Source: Riptortus pedestris
Lineage: Eukaryota; Arthropoda; Insecta; Hemiptera; Alydidae
Direction of reading: 5' to 3'
DNA length: 64,000 bases
NCBI GenBank assembly: GCA_019009955.1
Contig: CM032228.1
Span: 253,447,501-253,511,500 of the forward strand
The notes under the pieces were generated by a model. The model was not told the DNA's origin. It did no database searches and was given only the letters and a program-made list of their open reading frames with translations. The translations under genes were made by a program, and so were the position numbers. This document shows, piece after piece, positions 33,254 to 45,019 of the stretch (the first letter of the stretch is position 1; the number at the start of each line of letters is the position of its first letter).

Positions 33254-34110
33254 ATAGGCACTGAGGGAATGAATAGATGCTCACACATAAAGCCCATACA
33301 GCTTTTATAATAGTACAAGGAAAAATAACAAAATCAAATCATAAAAATCAAAAGTGACCTTTAAAAGAAATAAAATATATACTAAATATAAAAAACAATG
33401 TTAATAGAATAAATCAACTAAATTACTCATTCAAAAAATAAATATATGTACTAAATATTTCACAAAAAAAATTTACTCTGTAAACGTAACACTATATTAA
33501 TAGTATGAATTAACATGCATAATACAAATATAAGTCATAATGTACCTTATTTTCCAAATGCAAGCTAATAAAAAAAGACATTGATTAAAAATATATAAAT
33601 AAAATGTTTATTTTTTCATGTTTAAGATAGTGTCAACCTTCATACATCATTGACCTCAATATGCAACAGTTGATAAGAGCAGTTGTCAACGACAAGATAA
33701 ACTAGCCTACCTTGGATAAATATGTAAAACGTCCATCACGCAGGAGCCTGCATAAACTAAGCAGATTTTCCACATGCTGCTCTGACACATTACTGCTCTC
33801 ATCTCATCATATATTATCTATTTGAATATAAAAAATCCGTAGAGCAGATGGGGGGGGGTTTACTACAGGTTGGTTACAAGCATGAATAAATGCTTAATTT
33901 GAATAATGAAATATGTATAGAACATCAACCCTGGAACAACAATAGTATAACAAGATTGGTTCTAGATCATTTTATGATACCGCTCATAATAAAGGAAATT
34001 CTTTGAATTTTCTAATCACCCCCTACCTATATACTCCCATTATTAATATTTGAGTTACAAAAAAATGTATTAATTTTTTTTTAGTATTATTGTATTAGAG
34101 TTACAGTGAA
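33254..34110. other. AT-rich stretch with a HINE copy
   Basis: 33254-33720 has no recognised content. 33730-34050 is a minus-orientation HINE copy (GTCCATCACGCAGGAGCCTG, CTAAGCAGATTTTCCAC). Confidence 0.5.
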
Positions 34111-34535
34111 AAATTAAAAGCATTGGATATCCAGCGAGTTCTTAAATCTTCATTTTCCCAGAATTACCAATCGTTCAAAGCAAACAAAGATGTGGAGAAG
34201 TACCTCATTTTTATCAACAATATCCACGTTACCAGAATCATAGCACAGTGCAGACTTTCATCGGACAAGACTGTCAAAATATATCGGAACGGCAGTGCAT
34301 ACAAGCTTAACTGTGAGGAATTATGCAGAGGAAACACTCCACCATTTCTTCTTCCGCTGCCCTATGTATAGCCACATCAGAAATGCATACATCTCCAAAC
34401 ATATTAATCCTACTGATTCAACAAATACACAGCTCAAGCAATTGTTCACAATAGAAGACAAATCTAAGGCACTTGATACCTATAAATTTGTTATAAATGC
34501 TCTTAAAGTACGAGCTTTCATAATGTTTGATTGAT
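34110..34535 (+). pseudogene. LINE reverse-transcriptase protein, C-terminal tail
   Basis: The first frame reads VLKSSFSQNYQSFKANKDVE, then VTRIIAQCRLSSDKTVKIYR. A shift at about 34315-34330 leads to EETLHHFFFRCPMYSHIRNA. The pattern fits the C-terminal zinc-knuckle region of Jockey/I-type LINEs (C-x2-C then H-x3-C). It is followed by AT-rich sequence and the SINE at 34846. Only the last 130 or so codons remain. Confidence 0.65.
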
Positions 34536-34845
34536 TTATCACTTCCAACACAAGTTGTAAATATTTCATTTATTATTATAATTATTTATATATTTTATTT
34601 ATCTATTAATTTTTCATAATTAATATTGTGCCTTGGGAACTGATTGATGATTTAGAAGAACTGTCTCTTTATTTTGTCTATTACTATACATATATATTTA
34701 TTATATTTACTTATTATTATAATTTCATTTTATTATATTATTATTTTTTATTTATTTTTCTTTAATATAAGCAGATTAATGAAATTTTATGTTCTCGTTT
34801 ATTTTTATTTTATTTTCTTTCTTTCTATTTCTTTATTTTTATTTT

Positions 34846-35080
34846 GGGGCTCAGGTTAGCCATGCGAGTTAAAGCGTTGACCTTTATCTCATATGGTAAA
34901 CCTAGAGTGGCGAGTTCGATTCTTGCCTGGGCAAAGGAAATTATTTAGTGACGAAATTCATTAAATAACGTCCTAAAATCCCACCCTGGCTAGAAAAGGG
35001 TGGTAACCTGTAGATAACCCGTCCCGATTAGCCTAAGTTGCAAAAAGTGGTCGTTAATAAATAATAATAATAATAATAAT
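34846..35080 (+). mobile_element. tRNA-derived SINE
   Basis: The head GGGGCTCAGGTTAGCCATGC, box B GAGTTCGATTCTTGCC, the body ACCCTGGCTAGAAAAGGGTG, and an (ATA)n tail. It lies 300 bp after a LINE tail, but the two ends do not obviously share sequence. Confidence 0.75.
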
Positions 35081-35369
35081 ATTTTTTTTTTCTATTAATT
35101 TAAGATTACTTATGTATCAAATTTGAAGATCACCCAATGTTGAGTAAGCTATTTTAACTATAATGTAATTCATTGTTTATTGATATACTTATTATATCCA
35201 AATTTTTTTTTATATCAATAATCATTATTATATGTATTAATTTTGATAAGTATTTTACCTATCTATGTGTTAATTTTTCTTCTTTTTTTTGTAAATATTC
35301 GGATCCCCTGTAAAAAGTTTATACTTAAATACAGAATTTTTATCTATCTATCTATCTATCTATCTATTA

Positions 35370-35503
35370 GAAGTTTCTCTTAACGGAAATCAGCTATTAG
35401 GGTTGTACTCATGGTGTGATTTTCAAAAAAATGTCTTCAAATGTCCATGTTCCTATATGTATATACCCAGGATATAATGAAAATGAGGTCTTATCAAAAC
35501 TAT

Positions 35504-35507
<4 letters not shown>
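35370..35507 (+). mobile_element. HINE 5' fragment
   Basis: AGAAGTTTCTCTTAACGG to ATGAAAATGAGGTCTTATC, ending at the TA tract 35508-35543. A (TATC)n tract precedes it at 35341-35367. Confidence 0.55.
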
Positions 35508-35543
<36 letters not shown>

Positions 35544-35547
<4 letters not shown>

Positions 35548-35690
35548 TTTTTGGAGTTTTGGTCAATGTTGGTGAAAAAATCTTAGTTTATGCCAATATT
35601 TCAAGAATATTTATTTTCTCTTCTTTAGGGCTAAAAAGTAACACAATTAACACAAACGCTATCTGTTACACTCTAGTCTAATAACAATGT
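35544..35690 (+). repeat. GGAGTTTTGGTC repeat, uninterrupted copy
   Basis: GGAGTTTTGGTCAATGTTGG to GTTACACTCTAGTCTAATAA. The same unit occurs at 38059-38830 (interrupted), 38923-39015 and, inverted, 39160-39345. It brackets TA tracts. Nature unknown. Confidence 0.7.
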
Positions 35691-35691
35691 G

Positions 35692-37135
<1,444 letters not shown>

Positions 37136-37172
37136 TGTATATATATGTTTGTGTATATGGTGTTGTTGTTTT

Positions 37173-37322
37173 AGCAGATTTCCCTTAAGGGAAATCAGCT
37201 ATTGAGGTCGTACTCATGACGCGATTTTCGAAAATTTTCTTCAAATGTCCATCGATCCTACCCAGGAGATGACGAAAATGAGGTCCGTTCAAAATTATAT
37301 ATATATATCTATATATATATAT

Positions 37323-37390
<68 letters not shown>

Positions 37391-38053
37391 CTGTTAACGC
37401 TCTAGCGGTTGCAATTTTTGTTTTATCGTTACGAAACTCGATATTTAACCGTTTTATGTAAAAAGACAGATCAAGTTCGTTAATGGCTGAAATCGGACCA
37501 GAGGGAGGGGGGGTTTAGAGGGGGGGATTTTCGAAAATTCAAAATATCTCCGTTATTATGCATCGGATCGAAAAATTGTATAGAATCAATCTTATTGCAA
37601 ATTAAATGTACTATAAATATTGTTATATACATTTATTCTCTATCTTTAATATTAACCGAGATATTTGCATTTTTATGAAGTCTGTGGTGAGGTATAGTTC
37701 GGATTATGTCGGCCATCTTCGTCATTTCTCGGCTCAGGCGGAGCTTCTTCTAACCTGGCGTTATTAACCTTACCTTACCTTACCTTCCTTACTTTGTGAG
37801 ATTTATGCAAATACGTTTTGTTCATCCGCCACCCCCCCCTTCTTTAGTTCTTGGACTACTGAAATTTGAGTTATTAAAATATAAATTATTCTTACAATTC
37901 AGAAGCCGTTTCAGTTGGGTATTTATTTTAATTAACTGAAAGATTTCTCTATATCTAATCACGGTGGTATTGTGTTACCAGTATGCAGATTTCTCTATTG
38001 TAAAACTTCACAGGGGAAATCTGCTTAGTTTACGCAACCCCTGCGTGACAGAC
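37173..38053 (+). mobile_element. reference HINE-like element, swapped-core class B
   Basis: Its 5' end is AGCAGATTTCCCTTAAGGGA; it has an inner 20-bp palindrome GATTTCCCTTAAGGGAAATC and a TA-rich tract at 37294-37385. The CTCTAGCGG module and a core ending GAGATATTTGCATTTTT follow, then a class-B segment (37676-37995). It closes with GGGAAATCTGCT (inverse of the 5' motif), a hairpin ACGCA-ACCCCTGCGT region, and GACAGAC. Flanks are T runs. The unoccupied site is at 38911-38935. Asymmetric ends, subterminal inverted repeats, a 3' hairpin, an internal microsatellite and T-run insertion together fit Helentron-associated elements. Confidence 0.7.
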
Positions 38054-38058
38054 TTTTT

Positions 38059-38829
38059 GGAGTTTTGGTCAATGTTGGAGAAAAAATCTTAGTTTATGCC
38101 AATATTTCGAGAATATTTATTTTTTCTGTAATCGTTGAATAATGGTAACATTACTAAACTGAAATGAGTGAAGAAAGTGAAACATTTTGCAATAGAGTGA
38201 AGAAAGTAATCACTTTCTTCACAAGTGAAGAAAGTGAATTGCCTTCTTAATTAGTAATAAGTATAAATTAAAAAATAATTTGAAGTTGGAAATTAAATGC
38301 TTTTAAATGTTTCTTAACATTGTAAGAATTTATTTTAACAAAATAAATTGAAATGTGAATGAATTATTGGTGGAAATAATCAATATACTTTAAAATTTAA
38401 ATATAATAATAATTACCTTCCTTGTTTATAACCTGCACTTGTTTGTTGTTGGGCACTACTTCACAATCATCACTAGTTGTTTTATAACTATGCTTATAAC
38501 CTTTCACAACCATGCTTATAACCTACCAACAACATACAATAATCTTCAAAACATCCTAATTTTGTTCATATTCTGGTTAGATCTGATCATGTATTACATG
38601 ATTACAGAAAAAATTTAATATTACACTCGTGACGAAAGTAGAATTTACAACTCTTGTGAAATTACCACACTCGCTTCGCTCATGTGGGTAAACGTTTCAC
38701 TCGAGTTGTAAAATGATCTACTTTCGTCACTTGTATAATAAATAATTATTCTCTTCTTTAGGGCTAAAAAGTAACACAATTAACACAAACGCTATCTGTT
38801 ACACTCTAGTCTAATAACAATGTGCAATA

Positions 38830-38830
<1 letters not shown>
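38059..38830 (+). repeat. GGAGTTTTGGTC repeat, interrupted by a ~630-bp insertion
   Basis: The repeat starts at 38059, breaks at about 38118 and resumes at about 38750 (CTCTTCTTTAGGGC). The inserted part has a hairpin, GTGAAGAAAGT/ACTTTCTTCAC at 38200, and an inverted pair at its right end (CTCGTGACGAAAGTAGA and CTACTTTCGTCAC). Confidence 0.65.
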
Positions 38831-38888
<58 letters not shown>

Positions 38889-38922
38889 ATGTATATATAT
38901 GTGTGTGTATATGGTGTTGTTG

Positions 38923-39023
38923 TTTTTGGAGTTTTGGTCAATGTTGGTGAAAAAATCTTAGTTTATGCCAATATTTCGAGAATATTTATTTTCTCTTCTT
39001 GAGGACTACAAAGTACAGGTATT

Positions 39024-39087
<64 letters not shown>

Positions 39088-39181
39088 CTGTACTAAAATA
39101 TATAAAAATTAAATTAAATATATAAAAGTAACACAATTAACACAAACACTATCTGTTACACTCTAGTCAAATAACAATGAG

Positions 39182-39232
<51 letters not shown>

Positions 39233-39342
39233 AAGTAGTACCTGTACTTTTTAGCCCTCAAGAAGAGAAAATAAAGATTCTCGAAATATCGGCATACACT
39301 AAGATTTTTCCACCAACATTGACCAAAACTCCAAAAACAACG

Positions 39343-39345
<3 letters not shown>
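38923..39345. repeat. inverted pair of GGAGTTTTGGTC repeats around (TA)n
   Basis: The forward copy is 38923-39015 and the inverted copy is 39240-39345, with TA tracts at 39028-39082 and 39183-39229 between them. The two arms could pair as a large cruciform. A (CA)n tract follows at 39345-39380. Confidence 0.7.
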
Positions 39346-39382
<37 letters not shown>

Positions 39383-39389
39383 CTGTAAC

Positions 39390-39790
39390 GTTCCAGCGGT
39401 CAACATTTTTGTTTGATCAATGCATTTGATAATTAAACTTTTTATGTTCAACTAAAGATCAAGTTTGTTAACAGCTGAAATCGGACCAGTGGGAAAGGGA
39501 GTTTTAGAAGGGGGATAATTTTGAAAGATCAAAATATCTCTGTTATTATGCATTGGATTGAAAAGTTAGTAATTGCAAATTTAGTCTTCTATAAATGTTG
39601 TTATACATAATTTTTTTTTTATCTTAAAAATTAATTAAGATATTTGCATTTTTAAATTTATGGTAACCCACCTCCCCCCCTACTCATTTTATATTAACAA
39701 TAAGTTGTTATATCATGAACCACTTTTTTATAAGTTTAAATACCAAATATTGTTTTCAAGAGACCTCTTGTGTTAGATACATCTTATACT
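39390..39790 (+). mobile_element. HINE core fragment
   Basis: TTCCAGCGGTCAACATTTTT, ATCGGACCAGTGGGAAAGGG and TACCAAATATTGTTTTCAAG mark the core. The 3' end is lost near 39790, about 200 bp from MFSD8 exon 3. Confidence 0.55.
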
Positions 39791-39985
39791 TAACAGATTT
39801 TTAATTAGAAATAGACAATATTTGCTGAGATGAGATCAGTACTATGTCATTCCCGCACATGAGATACCTGCTGAGTTCAAACAGCCCTCTTCAAGATATT
39901 GAGTTTTTTTTTTTTTTAAAGATGTAGTACAATAAAAGGAATTTTAATAGCAGTTGGATTTATTGATAAGAAAGGTGTTCATTAC

Positions 39986-40229
39986 CTGCACTTATTCCAA
40001 CAAACAAGCGCGTGATGACCATCCAGTAGCGCCTGTATGAAGAAAAAAGTTCTAGAAGAGCATAAGTAGCATTAGCAAATATGAAGACAAGGAGTGTAGC
40101 AATGAACGGCAGCTTGGTAGAGCCTATTCTATTAGCCCAAAGCCCGAGCAATGGTGAGAACACCATCTGAGCGAATGGATTAGCTGCCACTACATAGCCC
40201 ATGAATTCTTTCCTGGCGTCTTCATCAAG
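39986..40229 (-). CDS. MFSD8: MFSD8 exon 3 (helices 2 to 4)
   Basis: The exon starts in frame with LDEDARKEFMGYVVAANP and covers helix 2, the motif-A-like loop SPLLGLWANRIGSTKLP, helix 3 (FIATLLVFIFANATYALLEL) and helix 4 up to FVGISA. It aligns with human MFSD8 from the FLGWVIASYSLGQMV region through GLLGIGAG. It ends one base into a codon. The acceptor is TTTCAG and the donor is GTAATG. Confidence 0.93.
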
Positions 40230-40329
40230 CTGAAATTCAAAAGACACAAATTAATGCTGAATTTTGTTAATGCTATTTGTTAACGTCCATTTAATGTAAC
40301 TACGGCTCATTGGGTTGGGCTATCTAAAG

Positions 40330-40445
40330 GCCAACGGAAATCACCTATTGAGGGGTCATACGCATGGCACAATTTTTGAAAAATTTCTTCACATGTCCAT
40401 CAATCCTACCTAGGAGTTGATGAAAGTGAAATCTGTTCAAAATTG
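40330..40445 (+). mobile_element. HINE 5' fragment
   Basis: GGAAATCACCTATTGAGGGG to GAAATCTGTTCAAAATTG, followed by TG and TA tracts (40446-40522). Confidence 0.5.
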
Positions 40446-40473
40446 TACGTGTGTGTGTATGCGTGCGTGCGTG

Positions 40474-40522
<49 letters not shown>

Positions 40523-40528
<6 letters not shown>

Positions 40529-41736
40529 GTAACCTCTGTCTGTACATTGATTTTTTTCTCGAAATTTTACCATACTTTTTCATTTCACATGTCATAGACA
40601 CCATAACTGCATTTTGGTTCTTTCGTTTGTTTGTTTATTTATTTGTTTGTTTGTTACCTTTTCACGCATAAACGGCTGAACCGAATTTTATGAAACTTGG
40701 TATGTATATTACTACTAACCCAACTTAGACTTTAGGCTATACTAATATCCTCTGAGATGAACAGGAGTGGGGGTTATAAGGGAGGCCTAAAATTAAAAAT
40801 ACCGCTATTTCATTTCCTATTGGTTTTTTGGCAAGTATGCACATAACAAAAGTTGTTTATTTTGTTATGTAGAGTAACTTTTGTTATATAAACTTTCGTC
40901 ATAAGCTGAAGTGTAAATGTGTTATACGCTAAAAATTATAGCGGGAGTCAACAATTTTATTTGGCACAAAAGACTTAACCGAACCTAATGAAACACTCGG
41001 TATGTGTATTAGCACTGACGTCTTAATTATCACGAGCCATATCAACATTTCTAGAGAAGGGCAGGAGTGGGGGGTTATAAGGGAGGCTTGAAATTAAAAA
41101 TAGCGGTATTTCATTTTCTAATGCTTTTTCGGCAAACATGCACATAACAAAAGTTATTTAAAGTAACTTTTGTTATATTGACTTTTGTTGTATAACAAAA
41201 GTATAAACAAGATATACACTAAAACTTAAAGCGGGAGCCAACAATTTTATTGGGCACTGACAATTGAACCTCACTTAACAAAACTCTATATGTAAATTAG
41301 CGTTAATTGTTACATGAATATAAGCTAAATTAAAATTTTTAGATTCGAACGGGAGTGGGGGTTATAGCGGTTATGACGCATCTAAAACAGCTGTCACTGT
41401 TGAGCTTCGTACCGCATCAAGGAGAAGGAACTTTTATTCATACATGGTTTGGAAGGCAGAATACTATTTATGATTATGAATTGTATGGTCCATTACCTTA
41501 CAAAAAACAACAACTACATTGACAGGAAACGGGAAATATAAAAATATTGAGGACAGTGAAATCAAACATAACAAATAATTTTATTATTAACAGATCCATA
41601 GTAACGACGGGCATAAACCCTAAACACTGGGACAGGGAAATGTCACAATATAGTGCAAAATAAAGCTTTGCCAAAAATTTACCATTATCATTCAGCCTCA
41701 AATGAATTCCCAGGCGAAGACGGGTAACTTAGCTAG
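40523..41736 (+). mobile_element. Helitron-like non-autonomous element C
   Basis: ATTGTAACCTCTGTCTGTAC follows a TA tract. The 3' end reads CCAGGCGAAGACGGG, AACTTAGCTAG, then T. It carries the same ~300-bp internal units as elements A and B, with one base change in the terminal hairpin. Confidence 0.75.
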
Positions 41737-41963
41737 TGTATACATAATATAAATTGTATGCTGCTGCTGCTGCGTGACAGACTTTTTTTTTATTTGCTTA
41801 TCTATGTATTTGTTTGATACTGCTCTAGTGGTCGCAATTTGTGTTTGATCATTACCAAACTCGATATATAAGCATTTCATCCAAAAATAAAGATCAAGTT
41901 TTTTAAAGTCTAATATTGGCTCGGGGTTGTGGGATTGTAGGGTAATTACAAAGATTCAAAAAA

Positions 41964-42449
41964 GTCCGTCACGCAGGGGCTGCGTAAACTAAGCTGATTT
42001 CCCACGTGATGTTTTACAATAGAGAAATCCGCCTAATAACAGCTGTAGTAGGAAGGGATCTCTAAACCTATTCACAAGGGATGAATAGTTCTGGAAACGG
42101 CCACCAGAGCTCTCGGCAAAGAGTCCGGGACATGGCGGGGTTCCGTCGACCATACACACAATACAAATGCAAATATCTCGTTAATATTCAAGATACAGAA
42201 TAAATGTATATAACAATATTTATAGTAAATTTAATTTACAAAAAGATTAATTCTAAAGAATTTTTCGATGTGGCGCATAATAACGGAGATATTTTGAATT
42301 TTCAAAAATCTTCCCCTCTAAACCCCCAGCCCCTCCCACTGGTTCGATTTTAGCCATTAACAATCTTGATCTTTCTTTTTAAGTAAAACGCTTAAATATG
42401 AAGTTTGGTAACGATCAAACAAAAATTGCGACCGCTAGAGCGTTAACAG

Positions 42450-42520
<71 letters not shown>

Positions 42521-42614
42521 TATATGTATATAATTTTGACATTTGAAGAAAGTTTTCGAAAATCGCGTCATGAGTACGACCTCAATAGCTGATTTCCCTA
42601 AGGGGAAATCTGCT
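41964..42614 (-). mobile_element. HINE-like element, swapped-core class D, with (TA)n
   Basis: The 3' end GTCCGTCACGCAGGGGCTGC and subterminal repeat are followed by a class-D segment (42020-42160), the common 5' module, a TA tract (42455-42520) and the 5' terminus mirrored as GGGGAAATCTGCTA at 42602-42615. Both termini are present. Confidence 0.7.
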
Positions 42615-42796
42615 AATATCTCTATTGTTATAAGTCGGATTGAAAATGTTGTTAATTGACATGTTTTCTCTAATATGTATATTATCTGAGATATTTGGAT
42701 ATTTCGGTTTGCAGCCCCCCCCCACTCCTACTCATGTCATAATAAAAGTAACCTGTCGTAACATGAACTTCTTCATTCGAGCATAAATACCAGGTT

Positions 42797-43012
42797 TCAT
42801 GGCTCAGGTTAGCCATGTGATTTAAAGAGCTGGCCTTAATCTCAGATGGTGAACCTCTGACTAGTGAGTCCGATTCCCGTCTGCCGATTCTTGCTATTAG
42901 GGCTTTATTTAGTGACAAACTTATTAAAAAAAAACCTTAGTCCCACATTGGTGAGAAAAGGGTGGTAACCTGTAGATAACCCATCCCAATAGTGGATGTT
43001 AATAAATAATAA
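42797..43012 (+). mobile_element. tRNA-derived SINE
   Basis: GGCTCAGGTTAGCCATGTGA, box-B-like GAGTCCGATTCCCG, then GGTGAGAAAAGGGTGGTAAC and an AATAAATAATAA tail. Confidence 0.65.
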
Positions 43013-43117
43013 TTATTTATGAGTTTAGTATTAAATATATATAAAACATATGATAATATATTATGAAACGCAATATTAAAAGGTTATCATAATCTTCTTT
43101 TCCTTAATTTTATTATT

Positions 43118-43337
43118 ATTATTTATTAACGTCCACTTTTTGCAACTTAGGCTAATTGGGATGGATTATCTACAGGTTACCACCCTTTTCTAGCCAGGGT
43201 GGGCTTAGGATGTTATTTAATGAATTTTGTCACTAAATAATTTCCTTTGCCCAGGCAAGAATAGAACATGCCACTCTAGGATTACCATGTGAGATTAAAG
43301 ACAACGCTTTAAATCACATGGCTAACCTGAGCCCCAA
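43118..43337 (-). mobile_element. tRNA-derived SINE, opposite orientation
   Basis: The minus strand reads GGGGCTCAGGTTAGCCATGT, a box-B position (ATTCTTGCCTGGGC), ACCCTGGCTAGAAAAGGGTG and GTTGCAAAAAGTGGACGTTA. It forms an inverted pair with the copy at 42797. Confidence 0.75.
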
Positions 43338-43976
43338 ATTTTAAGACACACATATTTATATATTCCTAAGTTTTATAGAGATTCTAATTTTAAATTAAAT
43401 TTAATAAATAATCTTGAATATTGTAATTTAAAAGTGCTCCAGAAATACTGTTAGATTTTAAATTCAAAGCTCTCTCTTTTTTTAAGATAACTCTTAAATA
43501 AAATTTATATTAAAATTATAATTCATTTCATAATGCAATAAATTTTTTAAGTATTAAAAAGAGCATTTTCATTAACCAAATATATATCTAATTACAGTTC
43601 AAGTGAACTATGTTTTTGTCAGTTCTTTTCTTTCCTTTTTACGTGTATTCAAGTTCACCTTGGCTGTTTAACTATTGACTCTCAGCATTATTTGAACAAT
43701 CTCTATTTGCTCATATACAGCTCCATTACGTTGACTCATATTACTCTAATATTTATTTTTTGTTCTTTACAAATTAAAAATCTTGGGAATAATTTAATTT
43801 TCATTTTTGACTTTCTGATTAGCTCATTATAGTTAGACATTAACCCTTTCAGACCCAACTCAAATATTTTGACTAAAAAAATTTTTGTCATGTTCTATAT
43901 GTTTACAGAAACATGGGAAAAATAGTGAAAAAAATCGTAATTTCCTAATTGTAATTTTATTGACAATTTTAAATTG

Positions 43977-43994
43977 TGTCCAATATATTGGACA
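43977..43994. repeat. 18-bp palindrome TGTCCAATATATTGGACA, copy 1
   Basis: A perfect palindrome. Further copies lie at 44563-44580 (one mismatch) and 44911-44928 (perfect). Each is next to a GACCC(G/A) motif that also forms the element ends. These are possible transposase binding sites. Confidence 0.85.
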
Positions 43995-44143
43995 TCGGGT
44001 CTCAACAGGCATATTTTTTACAAATTATTCTACTGATAAGGATTTGGATAAATAAATAAAATACACTTTAGTAATATTTTTTTAAGTGATAATAAACAAA
44101 TTTACATCATAGAAAGTTACAAATAATTAATATTGAACAAAAT

Positions 44144-44581
44144 TTAACTGTGAAATAATATAAAACAAATCCTTATTTTTGTAATGCACAAGTGGCATTT
44201 GCATTTAACACAATAAAATTTAGTTTTTTTTTTTTCGCAACCTTTCATTTTGCATCTACTTGCATCTTTTTCATCATCAATATCTAGAAAATGTTCAAAT
44301 CCATCATTCCTAACATCAGAATTTGGTCTCACTTCAGCTCTTGCTTTCTTTGCAAGGGGTTCGTCACTACTGGATTCTTCAAGACTAGGTCTTCCTCTTT
44401 TTTTTCTTTCTATTTCTGAGGTAAAACTTTCAGCAATTTGCATTTTAAAATTTAAAAGATCTAAAATATTGTTTACCACATCAAAATAATAATCATAAAA
44501 GTCAATAAGTAAATTCCTCCATAGAATAGAGGTATTAGTGAAATGCAACACTTGAGACCCGATGTCCAATATGTTGGACAT
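44144..44581 (-). pseudogene. piggyBac transposase C-terminal fragment
   Basis: The minus-strand frame runs into KMQIAESFTSEIERKKRGRP, SLEESSSDEPLAKKARAEVR and CEKKKTKFYCVKCKCHLC, ending ICFILFHS. This is the basic linker and cysteine-rich zinc-binding tail of PGBD-type transposases (RGRPS, then C-x2-C and a final CF-x3-FH). The catalytic core is missing. The open frame extends upstream to an ATG inside an 18-bp palindrome, probably by chance after an internal deletion. Confidence 0.7.
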
Positions 44582-45019
44582 CCATATTTATTAGAAAATA
44601 CAATAACCAGGGAAAAAAATATTTTTTTTCTTAACAAACACGACTTCTAGAGGCTTCTGGCTACTTAAAAATAATTTTTTCACTTATATACATGCAAAAT
44701 TAAATCTATGAGACATTTATTTACTCATGGTTTTAATAGGTGAAACAGCAATATCAAAAATTGGATGTTCAAAGCGCTATAAATGCCACTACAACAGGTA
44801 TAAACAAGAAAAAGGCTCACAATTGAAAGATTAATACCTAAAATCGTTATTAAAATCGATTTTTCTGCCAAAGAACATCAATCCATGAAGATATAGAATT
44901 GAAAAAGGCATGTCCAATATATTGGACAGTGGGTCTGAAGGGGTTAAAATATTTTAATACAAATCCCAACAATCTTCTGAGGTAATTAAAAATTAAAAAA
45001 TCAAACTGATATGAACAAT

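Larger units (their letters stand above)
43844..44943 (-). mobile_element. piggyBac-type element with TTAA duplications
   Basis: TTAA at 43840-43843 and 44944-44947 bounds an element with inverted ends CCCTTTCAGACCCA and CCCCTTCAGACCCA. The interior holds only a transposase C-terminus (44144-44581) and three copies of an 18-bp palindrome. The TTAA duplication and terminal CCC are hallmarks of piggyBac. Confidence 0.8.

Noticed and set aside
34846..34930. A functional tRNA gene
   Set aside because: Box A and box B positions are present, but no cloverleaf with an anticodon stem can be drawn and the sequence continues into a SINE body repeated across the window.
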